Shown here piece after piece: positions 44,236-50,659 of a stretch of DNA of 50,659 nt; positions within the stretch are counted from its first letter, which is position 1; every line of letters starts with the position of its first letter. The notes below the pieces were generated by a model. The model had not been told where the DNA came from. It saw only the letters and a list, made by a program, of their open reading frames with translations, and did no database searches. This DNA is from JAKSUT01 sp045616505 (GTDB lineage Bacteria > Cyanobacteriota > Vampirovibrionia > Gastranaerophilales > Gastranaerophilaceae): contig JAZLGV010000085.1 of the NCBI GenBank assembly GCA_045616505.1, positions 1-50,659 on the forward strand, read 5' to 3'. The position numbers and the translations under genes were made by a program.

Positions 44236-44508
44236 ATGGATTTATCAATTCAAAAAATGAATTTGTTTAATATCCCTTCTTTCAGAGGAGTAGAACAAAC
44301 TCCTGCTGTTCAACCTCAAGTGTCAAAAGGTGTTGAAAAAACTCAACCAACAACAGGCAACCCTTTTGCAACAGCTGTATCTAACAGCAACATGTTCCAA
44401 GCTGCTACTGCTGGTGTTAATACTAACATCGGTATCGGTGAAAAATCTTACGCAGCTGGTCAATGTGGTTACAAAGATGCAGTTTGCCACACTATCGCAT
44501 TTGCTTAA
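44236..44508 (+). CDS. small unknown protein with a cysteine-containing C-terminus
   Basis: A 90-residue product of no known family. The N-terminus is MDLSIQKMNLFNIPSFRG, the middle is Pro/Gln/Thr-rich, and the C-terminus AAGQCGYKDAVCHTIAFA has two cysteines. No signal peptide. The ATG at 44236 has AGAGG before it; the upstream in-frame ATG (44197) lies in the probable promoter, where TATATAAG occurs. Codon choice (many GCT, AAC and GGT) resembles the sigma-28 paralogues at 8.8-9.9 kb and suggests strong expression. Like paralogue B it ends in Phe-Ala. Confidence 0.6.
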   Translation: MDLSIQKMNLFNIPSFRGVEQTPAVQPQVSKGVEKTQPTTGNPFATAVSNSNMFQAATAGVNTNIGIGEKSYAAGQCGYKDAVCHTIAFA

Positions 44509-44526
44509 TTCTTACAAACAATATTT

Positions 44527-45204
44527 TTAAATTACCTCAAGGAACTTATGTACTTGAGGGATTAGTCGTGTGTTAAGATATTGATTTAAAAATTTATCAA
44601 AAATTTCTTCTATTTTTTTTGTTTCAACACCAATTTTATCTTCAACTGTTTTTGGTTGTAAAACTAGCAATATGTTATATTTTTTTGCTAAATTTACGCA
44701 TTTTGAAATTTCTTCTTCTGAAATATTTTCATCAAAAACTATTTTTGCAAAAATTTCTTTATTATGTTTTTTCGCAACATCAAAAAACGCATCATGTTTT
44801 GCAATTGTATCCATGCCTGAAGAACTTTCAAGTTTAATATCAGCAGAAATTATATCTACAAAATCAATAATTTCTAACAATTTTGATGACAAAGTTGCGT
44901 TTGTTTCCAAATACACCGGTTTATTCAACATTGGTAAAAACTCTTTCAAAAAATCAACTGACAAAAGAGGTTCGCCACCTGTCAAAGAAATTGAATGAAT
45001 TTGTTTTAAATCAAATTCTTCTACCTTTTGCAACAATTCTTTTGGAGTCATTTCAAATTGTGCATTTATAAATTCTGTATCGCAATAATTACATTTCAAA
45101 TTGCAACCGCTAAATCTTATAAACAGTTGTTTTGCTCCAACGTAAGGACCTTCGCCTTGAATTGAAGAAAAAATTTCTATTATTCTAGTTTTGTTTTCTG
45201 ACAT
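44527..45204 (-). CDS. queE: 7-carboxy-7-deazaguanine synthase
   Basis: Radical-SAM enzyme of queuosine/7-deazaguanine synthesis that converts 6-carboxytetrahydropterin to CDG. The 225-residue product starts with the family signature FSSIQGEGPYVGAKQLFIRF and the cluster-binding CNLKCNYC (Cys34, Cys38, Cys41), followed by SLTGGEPLL. Its ATG shares one base with the dnaJ stop codon. Other queuosine genes are not in the window. Confidence 0.93.
   Translation of the reverse strand: MSENKTRIIEIFSSIQGEGPYVGAKQLFIRFSGCNLKCNYCDTEFINAQFEMTPKELLQKVEEFDLKQIHSISLTGGEPLLSVDFLKEFLPMLNKPVYLETNATLSSKLLEIIDFVDIISADIKLESSSGMDTIAKHDAFFDVAKKHNKEIFAKIVFDENISEEEISKCVNLAKKYNILLVLQPKTVEDKIGVETKKIEEIFDKFLNQYLNTRLIPQVHKFLEVI
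44535..44559 (-). terminator. hairpin at the queE 3' end (possible terminator)
   Basis: Seven-base perfect arms CCTCAAG (44535-44541) and CTTGAGG (44553-44559) around 11 bases, inside the last codons of queE. No good T-run follows on either strand, so termination is uncertain. Confidence 0.3.
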
Positions 45205-46229
45205 TAATTTTCTTCTCTAATATTACTTGTAGAAATTCTTTGAAGTTCTTTATACAATTCCAATTCTTTTTCGGACAAATTTTTTGGAACTTCTATTTTT
45301 ACAGTAACAATCATATCACCTTTTTCGCCATTTAGTTCAAAACCTTGACCTTGAAGTCTTAATTTTTGACCTGAATGAGTATTTGGTGCAATTCTAACTT
45401 TCAACATACCATTGAAAGTTTTTAGATTTACAACACCACCCAAAACTGCTTCTGACGGAGTTATCAAAATTTCTGTACAAATATTTCTTCCGTCTATTGT
45501 GAATTTTGAATTATTTTCAATTTTTACGGTCAAATACAAATCACCATTTCGACCGCCATTATAACCAGCATTACCTTCATTTGGCACTCTTATTTTTGAA
45601 CCAGATTTTATATTTTTAGGAATTTTTACAGTAATTTTTTTGTGTTTTGTAACTTCACCTTTGCCGCCACAAACAGGACATTTTGCACCATTCAAAAACA
45701 CTCTACCATGACAATTTTCACAAGCATGACTATGAACTAAATTTACTGTTCTTACAGTACCTTCTATAGCTTCTTCCAAAGTTATAGTAATCTCTGCTTC
45801 AAGATTTGTACCGATTTGAGGTTTAAGTTCTTTTCTAAATTCTTGCTTTTGAGTAGAAGAAGTTGTGGTTTTAAACTTACTTAAAATATCATTAAAAATA
45901 TTTGAAAAAGGTTCTTCATTTTTTTCTTTTTCATAAACATTTTGTTCTTTCTTATACTCTTGTCTTGCTTGGTTAAAAGTATTTGAATGATAAGAAGATT
46001 TTTTCACGTTTCTAATTATGTCATAATCTCTTCTTTTTGAAGAATTTGATAACACTTCATAAGCCTCACTAACTTCTTTAAATTTTTTAATGCATTCAGC
46101 GTTACCATCATTCAAATCTGGATGATATTTTCTTGCAAGTCTTCTATATGAACTTTTTATCTCTGATAAAGAAGCGTCATTAGATACTTCTAATATTTCA
46201 TAATAATTTTTTTCAGATGATAAAACCAT
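45204..46229 (-). CDS. dnaJ: DnaJ-family co-chaperone with a half zinc-finger domain
   Basis: A 341-residue Hsp40. J domain (8-72) with His36-Pro37-Asp38; Gly/Phe-poor linker (about 75-140); substrate-binding domain I; then only two CxxCxG repeats (Cys170/Cys173 and Cys184/Cys187) where DnaJ proper has four; C-terminal domains to 341. It can therefore bind one zinc instead of two. It stimulates DnaK ATPase and presents unfolded proteins. No dnaK or grpE lies nearby. A GAGGTGAA site precedes the ATG. queE follows with a one-base overlap. Confidence 0.9.
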   Translation of the reverse strand: MVLSSEKNYYEILEVSNDASLSEIKSSYRRLARKYHPDLNDGNAECIKKFKEVSEAYEVLSNSSKRRDYDIIRNVKKSSYHSNTFNQARQEYKKEQNVYEKEKNEEPFSNIFNDILSKFKTTTSSTQKQEFRKELKPQIGTNLEAEITITLEEAIEGTVRTVNLVHSHACENCHGRVFLNGAKCPVCGGKGEVTKHKKITVKIPKNIKSGSKIRVPNEGNAGYNGGRNGDLYLTVKIENNSKFTIDGRNICTEILITPSEAVLGGVVNLKTFNGMLKVRIAPNTHSGQKLRLQGQGFELNGEKGDMIVTVKIEVPKNLSEKELELYKELQRISTSNIREEN

Positions 46230-46337
46230 TTCACCTCATCAGATAATAATTCAAAGGGCTTCTCTCGTGTATATATTTTTATCTTAATGAAGATTTTTTA
46301 AATATCAATAGTTTAAATATAGTAAAAATGTACAATC

Positions 46338-46895
46338 TTAAAAACTTTGAAATAATATTTTAAATGCAAGTACAATCAATATAACTCCACCAAATATCGT
46401 TAAATACTTGGTTTGAAGATTTTTAAATAAATTCCCTGTCCAAAACGCAATTAAAGAATTTATAAAAGTAACTACACCAATCACTATAGATGGAAAAAAT
46501 ATTTTAACCCCGCTCAAAGATAAAGAAACTCCAGCCGAAAGAGCATCTATACTTGTTGCAACAGACACAACCAAAATGTATTTAAAACACAAATTATTTT
46601 GACAAGTATCATCTTTATCATCATTTTTAAACGCATCAAAAATAAATTTGACACCCAAAACTAAAAAAATTATAAATACAATAAACGCACTATACGGTTG
46701 AACAAAATCTACTACTAAATTTGCAAAGAAATACCCAATAACAGGCATCAAAAACTGAAAAAAACCAACCGAAAAAGCTAAAAGCAAAGAATTTGCAGTT
46801 CTATTCTTTGTAAAAATCAACCCATTAGAAAAGGAAACAACAGTTGCATCTATTGATAAAGCTATTGCAAGTATAAAAATATCAACTATAGACAT
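46338..46895 (-). CDS. mntP: manganese efflux pump MntP
   Basis: A 185-residue, six-helix membrane protein of the MntP/DUF204 family that exports Mn(II). The two inverted halves carry the expected Asp motifs: SIDATVVSFSNGL near the N-terminus and SIDALSAGVSLSLSG in the fourth helix. Length is normal. It lies four bases after the DUF4127 gene, too close for a yybP-ykoY riboswitch, so it is read from an upstream promoter. Confidence 0.9.
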   Translation of the reverse strand: MSIVDIFILAIALSIDATVVSFSNGLIFTKNRTANSLLLAFSVGFFQFLMPVIGYFFANLVVDFVQPYSAFIVFIIFLVLGVKFIFDAFKNDDKDDTCQNNLCFKYILVVSVATSIDALSAGVSLSLSGVKIFFPSIVIGVVTFINSLIAFWTGNLFKNLQTKYLTIFGGVILIVLAFKILFQSF

Positions 46896-46898
46896 ACA

Positions 46899-48287
46899 CT
46901 AATCCTTCAAAGTAACAGCAACTTCTACCTCAAAAAATCGTTTCCAAGGGAATTTATACTTTACATCAAAATCTAAATCTAAAGCTGAAAAAACTTTCTT
47001 TTCATAAGGTTTCATCAACTTTTTCAATTCGCTGATATGAGGTTTATCACTTTGTTTTTTAAGTTTTTGTCTTACTATTGCCTGATAAGCCCAATCATCC
47101 AAAAATCTAACTGCTTGAACTTTTTTAAATGCTAAATCATCATAGTCAGTTGCTAAAAACCTTACTAAAGCAGCACATATCAAACTACCAACAGTATTTG
47201 CAGAAGTATTCCATGCGCTATAACCATAAAACTTTTTATCTAATTTTTTACGGAACATTTTTCTTACAAATCTTCTATCTGCACCATTTGCAAATCTTAC
47301 ATCTGCAATTGCATAAGGTTTATTTGGCAAAGAAAGTTCTGATGAAAAATGTTTTGTATTAACTCCCATAACAAGTTCACCTTGAACATCTTCAAAATTA
47401 TTGACTATCAAGACTATATCAGATTTTTCTTCGCCTGTAATTTTGCAATTTGCAAGTTTTAATTGTCCTTTTACACTTTTTTCAATAGAAACATCTTCAT
47501 ATTTTGAGATTAATTCAACATCTTTTGGTGATAAAAATCTAATTGCAAATTTTGGTTCTATATTGTTATATTCTGCAATTGCACGACTCATCAAAGATAA
47601 TGGGATTTCATCTGCGCCCGTTTTTATTAAACCTACGGCATTTTCTACATCTTCTTGATTAAGCATTGATTCTAAAATTTCAGCTTCAAAAACATTAAAA
47701 CCATATTTTGCACAATCATCTTTTGAGAAAACTAACGTTGAGAAAAAACCATCCTTAAACCATTCAACATACAATTTATTTATTATAAAATTTCTTCTTC
47801 TTGTAGCTAAATAATCATCAATAATATCTTTTGGAATGTCTGTTTCATCTTCCATTAATTCATGAAATTTATATGAATATTCAAATATTCTTTCGCCAAA
47901 CAAATTCCAATATTTTTTTTCTTCTTCATTACAATTATTATTTGAAATACGCATTATAGAAGAAACAGCATAAACCTTTGTATTTTTATCAACAAGTTTT
48001 TTAAATTTTTTCAATCTATCAACAATTTCTTCAACAGTATCATTTGAACGTCTTGAAGGAATTAGTCCGCCGTAAGCAATAGTATCAAGAGAAACAATCA
48101 ACGCATCTACTTTTGGAATAGTTTTTAACCAATCAAAAATCCCATCAATATTGGCAATTGAATGTAAACCACCTAACAGTTCTCTATCTGGAATAAAAAA
48201 TTGCAAATTTCTATCAATTTGCGCTATTTCTTTTGGCAAATTATAACATACAGGTCTATCGTCTATTGGAATAAAAGCTATCTTCAT
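46899..48287 (-). CDS. DUF4127 family protein
   Basis: A 462-residue cytoplasmic protein of the DUF4127 family. The N-terminus IAFIPIDDRPVCYNLPKEIA, DALIVSLDTIAYGGLIPSR and the C-terminal YGYSAWNTSANTVGS are characteristic. No biochemical function is established; the conserved Asp-Asp-Arg-Pro and Asn/Ser/Asn residues suggest an enzyme acting on a sugar or nucleotide. I start at the ATG at 48287 with AGAGG upstream, not at the TTG one codon earlier. It lies between a small membrane protein gene and mntP. Confidence 0.85.
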   Translation of the reverse strand: MKIAFIPIDDRPVCYNLPKEIAQIDRNLQFFIPDRELLGGLHSIANIDGIFDWLKTIPKVDALIVSLDTIAYGGLIPSRRSNDTVEEIVDRLKKFKKLVDKNTKVYAVSSIMRISNNNCNEEEKKYWNLFGERIFEYSYKFHELMEDETDIPKDIIDDYLATRRRNFIINKLYVEWFKDGFFSTLVFSKDDCAKYGFNVFEAEILESMLNQEDVENAVGLIKTGADEIPLSLMSRAIAEYNNIEPKFAIRFLSPKDVELISKYEDVSIEKSVKGQLKLANCKITGEEKSDIVLIVNNFEDVQGELVMGVNTKHFSSELSLPNKPYAIADVRFANGADRRFVRKMFRKKLDKKFYGYSAWNTSANTVGSLICAALVRFLATDYDDLAFKKVQAVRFLDDWAYQAIVRQKLKKQSDKPHISELKKLMKPYEKKVFSALDLDFDVKYKFPWKRFFEVEVAVTLKD

Positions 48288-48296
48288 CAATTCCTC

Positions 48297-48743
48297 TTAT
48301 TCTGTTTTTTTTAAAAACATATTTATTGCTGTCTTAAAATCAGTTGGTGTTTCTAATGTGTTATCATACTTTGGTTCTTTTGGAAACAAACTTGCTCTTG
48401 AAATAATAGTTTTATATAATTTTAAGCCACCATAAATCGCCAAGGCTGAAATTGCAACACCTAACATTGAAACAAAAAATTTAAAAACTTTGTACTTTGT
48501 ACTATTCTTATCCATAGTTTTTAATGTTTGAATGTTTTTCTCAGGAATAGATTGCGGAGCATCATCAATTCGCACAGGTTTTTTATTATTTTCAGTTTGT
48601 TGTGAAACTTGTTGAGTTACTTGCGACTGCTCTGCATAAGCAACTGAAGAACTAAACACATTTTCAACTCTTGCAAATGCAAGAGTTGAAAATATTGCAA
48701 CTATCATAAAACTTAAATTTAAAAAACTAAGCTTTTTCTTCAT
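48297..48743 (-). CDS. small bitopic membrane protein of unknown function
   Basis: A 148-residue product with an N-terminal signal or anchor (about 7-24), a polar Gln/Ser/Thr-rich segment, a second hydrophobic helix (about 88-108, FVSMLGVAISALAIYGGLKL) and a short cytoplasmic tail ending in a basic/acidic helix. No family recognised. I start at the ATG at 48743 with GAGGC five bases upstream, overlapping the end of the RNase E/G gene by 17 bases; the frame is open to 48836 within that gene. It follows the RNase gene and precedes DUF4127 by nine bases, so it belongs to that operon. Confidence 0.65.
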   Translation of the reverse strand: MKKKLSFLNLSFMIVAIFSTLAFARVENVFSSSVAYAEQSQVTQQVSQQTENNKKPVRIDDAPQSIPEKNIQTLKTMDKNSTKYKVFKFFVSMLGVAISALAIYGGLKLYKTIISRASLFPKEPKYDNTLETPTDFKTAINMFLKKTE

Positions 48744-50445
48744 CTTTTGCCTCAGCTTTTTTAGCTTTTCTTGGTTTTCTAGTTGTTGTACTTGCAGTTT
48801 TTTTACCTTTCTTTTTTGGTTTTTCTTCTTCTGCAACTACTTCTTTTTTAGCGTCTTCCTGTTTTACTTCTACCTTTTCATCTGCTTTTTTAGTTGTTTT
48901 TCTTCTTGTTTTCTTTGCAGGTGCTTTTTCTTCTACAACTTCTTCAACTTTTACTTCCGCTTTTGGTTGAACTTCAACAACTTCAACTTCTTGTGGAATT
49001 TGTTGTTCTACAATAGGTTGAACATCTTGTTGAACATCAGAATTGTTGTTAAATTTATTTTTATTCTTGTTAAATTTATTTTTGTTTTTATTAAATTTAT
49101 TATTTTTATTTCTGTTATCTTGATTATTTTCAGCACCTTCTGGAGATTCATTATGAACCTTGAAATTAGCCATAGGAAGTTTTGCTTTTGCATTTTTTGC
49201 TCTCATTTCGCCTTCTGCTGTTGGAGATGCAAATTTGAAATCTTCCATTATATAACCTGAGCCTTGACAATGAGGACATTTTTTAGAGAATAATTCAGAA
49301 ATACTTTGACCTTGTCTATGACGTGTAAGCTCTACCAAACCTAAATCAGAAAGCTGACCAACTTGAGGTTTTGCTTTATCAGGTTCTAAAGCTAGTTCAA
49401 ATTCTTCTAAAATTGCAAGTTTATCAAGACGAGAAGTCATATCAATGAAATCGACAATAATCATACCGCCGATATTACGCAATCTCAATTGTCTTGCGAT
49501 TTCGTGTACTGCCTCTTTATTAGTTTTAAAAATTGTTTCATCTTGAGTTGCTGAACTTGTAAATTTACCACTATTTACATCAATTGAAGTCAATGCTTCT
49601 GTTGTTTGGATAAACAAATATCCACCTGATGGCATATTAACTTTTGTTTGAAGTGCAGCTTTTATTTCTTTATGAATATCAGTTGCAATCAATAATGGTT
49701 CAGTTCCTTTGTACAAAGTTACGTTTATATTTTTATTCATGTGCCAATTTTGAAGCAATTGTTGAACACGATTTAGAGCGAATGCTGTATCTACAACAAT
49801 TTCAGAAACATCATCAGTACAAGCTTCTCTCAAAACTCTATACAACAAATCTTGGTCACGAGAAATCAAAGCTGGTGGAGTCAAACTATCTGCTGAAGAT
49901 ACAATTGTATTCCATTTTTCTAATAAAATTTCTAAATCTTCTTGAATATCAGCTCCTGATTGATTTTCTGCTTCTGTTCTGATGATTATACCAACACCGA
50001 CAGGTTTCAAAAGGCTTACTATAGATTTTAATCTTGCTCTTTCTTTTGAATTTTCAATCTTTTTACTTACGTTAATACCTGTTTCATTTGGCATTAAAAC
50101 CAAAAATCTACCTGGTAAACTAACTTCTGTTGTAACTCTAGGACCTTTGTGTCCTGTTGGTTCTTTTGTAACTTGAACAACTAATTTTTGTTTTGGAGAA
50201 AGTTTATCTTTCAAAGCACCTTTTCCAATAACATCTTGTGCATGCAAGAAACCCATTTTATCAGAACCTACATTTACAAACGCAGCTTCAATACTTGGTA
50301 AAATGTTTTCTACTGTTGCAAGATAAATATCTCCTAAAAGAATATCACCTCTTGTAACATAAAATTCTTGAACTTTTTTGCCTTCCATAATGGCAGCGAT
50401 ATTATCACGTTCTGCGATAATAATTTTCTTTTCATTGTTTTCCAT
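48727..50445 (-). CDS. rng: RNase E/G-family endoribonuclease
   Basis: A 572-residue Rne/Rng enzyme that cuts AU-rich single-stranded RNA in rRNA maturation and mRNA decay. S1 domain at about 20-100 (GDIYLATVENILPSIEAAFV), 5'-sensor region, DNase I-like catalytic domain with SIDVNSGKF and IIVDFIDM, and the Zn-link CPHCQGSG (about 398). After about 420 comes a disordered tail with repeated Asn-Lys blocks and then a Lys/Ala/Glu-rich stretch with TRRKTTKK and TTRKPRKA, unlike the E. coli Rne scaffold. I start at the ATG at 50445 with AAAGGG just upstream. Confidence 0.92.
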   Translation of the reverse strand: MENNEKKIIIAERDNIAAIMEGKKVQEFYVTRGDILLGDIYLATVENILPSIEAAFVNVGSDKMGFLHAQDVIGKGALKDKLSPKQKLVVQVTKEPTGHKGPRVTTEVSLPGRFLVLMPNETGINVSKKIENSKERARLKSIVSLLKPVGVGIIIRTEAENQSGADIQEDLEILLEKWNTIVSSADSLTPPALISRDQDLLYRVLREACTDDVSEIVVDTAFALNRVQQLLQNWHMNKNINVTLYKGTEPLLIATDIHKEIKAALQTKVNMPSGGYLFIQTTEALTSIDVNSGKFTSSATQDETIFKTNKEAVHEIARQLRLRNIGGMIIVDFIDMTSRLDKLAILEEFELALEPDKAKPQVGQLSDLGLVELTRHRQGQSISELFSKKCPHCQGSGYIMEDFKFASPTAEGEMRAKNAKAKLPMANFKVHNESPEGAENNQDNRNKNNKFNKNKNKFNKNKNKFNNNSDVQQDVQPIVEQQIPQEVEVVEVQPKAEVKVEEVVEEKAPAKKTRRKTTKKADEKVEVKQEDAKKEVVAEEEKPKKKGKKTASTTTRKPRKAKKAEAKDEEKA

Positions 50446-50499
50446 AAAAACCCTTTGCTTTCTGCTTTCAGAAACTATCTTACTTACAATACTCAACTT

Positions 50500-50659
50500 T
50501 TAAATAACATTTCCATCCACGTCAAAAAATCTTGTACGTTTGATGTCTAATAACATGTCAGGAACAATGATTTTCATTAAATCATCAGCTCTGACAGACG
50601 GAATTTCACTTCCTTGACCGCTTTTTAAAACTATGAACAAACTTTCATCCTTAAATTCA
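50500..50659 (-). CDS. C-terminal end of an unidentified protein (partial)
   Basis: An open frame enters from the right edge and ends at TAA (50502-50500). The last 52 residues read ...SLFIVLKSGQGSEIPSVRAD then DLMKIIVPDMLLDIKRTRFF and a short tail. In many bacteria the gene before an RNase G-type gene is a radical-SAM-linked (DUF2344) protein, and the ending is loosely compatible with that family, but this is only context. It lies 54 bases before the RNase gene on the same strand, so an operon is likely. Confidence 0.55.
   Translation of the reverse strand, partial: EFKDESLFIVLKSGQGSEIPSVRADDLMKIIVPDMLLDIKRTRFFDVDGNVI

Noticed and set aside
46896..46990. Manganese (yybP-ykoY) riboswitch for mntP
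   Set aside because: The gap to the upstream gene is only three bases and the preceding sequence is coding.

Overview
The window is strongly A+T-rich, almost fully coding and carries no recognisable transposon, prophage, CRISPR array, tRNA or rRNA. The gene content indicates a flagellated diderm bacterium: P- and L-ring genes (flgI, flgH), a TolC-type outer-membrane channel, and a MurE with the DNPR motif of meso-diaminopimelate-adding enzymes. A Tic20-like membrane protein, a large CheA-REC hybrid of the kind found in cyanobacterial Pix/Hmp-type systems, and a DUF4127 protein fit a non-photosynthetic cyanobacterial relative (Vampirovibrionia/Melainabacteria, Gastranaerophilales type). That placement is inferred from gene content, not from a phylogeny.

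Layout. 0-2.3 kb: minus-strand envelope genes (a CtpA-type protease and a secreted HEXXH protein). 2.4-4.7 kb: an MFS transporter and a GT8 glycosyltransferase. 4.7-6.5 kb: minus-strand def-fmt-aroH. 6.6-8.3 kb: a TPR protein and the Tic20-like protein. 8.3-10.4 kb: a small lipoprotein-like gene, two tandem paralogous small genes each behind a sigma-28 (FliA) promoter and each closed by the same terminator, and a ribbon-helix-helix regulator. 10.5-17 kb: a plus-strand run of TolC, HlyD-type adaptor, U32 protein and two ABC-2 permeases with no ATPase gene, followed by yebC. 17.9-27.4 kb: a chemosensory and cyclic-di-GMP block with a tandem CheW, a REC-GGDEF regulator, a receptor without a sensor domain, a 1120-residue hybrid CheA and a GGDEF/HD-GYP protein. 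27.5-31.7 kb: nagA, murE and an FtsI-type PBP on the minus strand. 31.8-33 kb: a secreted glycine-rich protein. 33-41.5 kb: a minus-strand flagellar operon (lytic transglycosylase, flgF, flgG, flgA, flgH, flgI, flgJ rod domain, an unknown 91-residue protein, flgN, flgK, flgL). 41.7-44.5 kb: an unknown membrane-associated protein, a Xer recombinase and a small unknown protein. 44.5-50.7 kb: minus-strand queE-dnaJ, mntP, DUF4127, a membrane protein, an RNase E/G-family gene and the tail of one more gene.

The most interesting signal is at 8.7-10.0 kb. Two duplicated genes of unknown function carry textbook sigma-28 promoters, an almost identical leader that would begin with a hairpin, and the same terminator. 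They are therefore very probably members of the late flagellar/motility regulon, yet they match no flagellar protein I recognise. Together with the flagellar operon and the chemosensory/c-di-GMP block they suggest that this stretch holds much of the organism's motility control, including lineage-specific parts.
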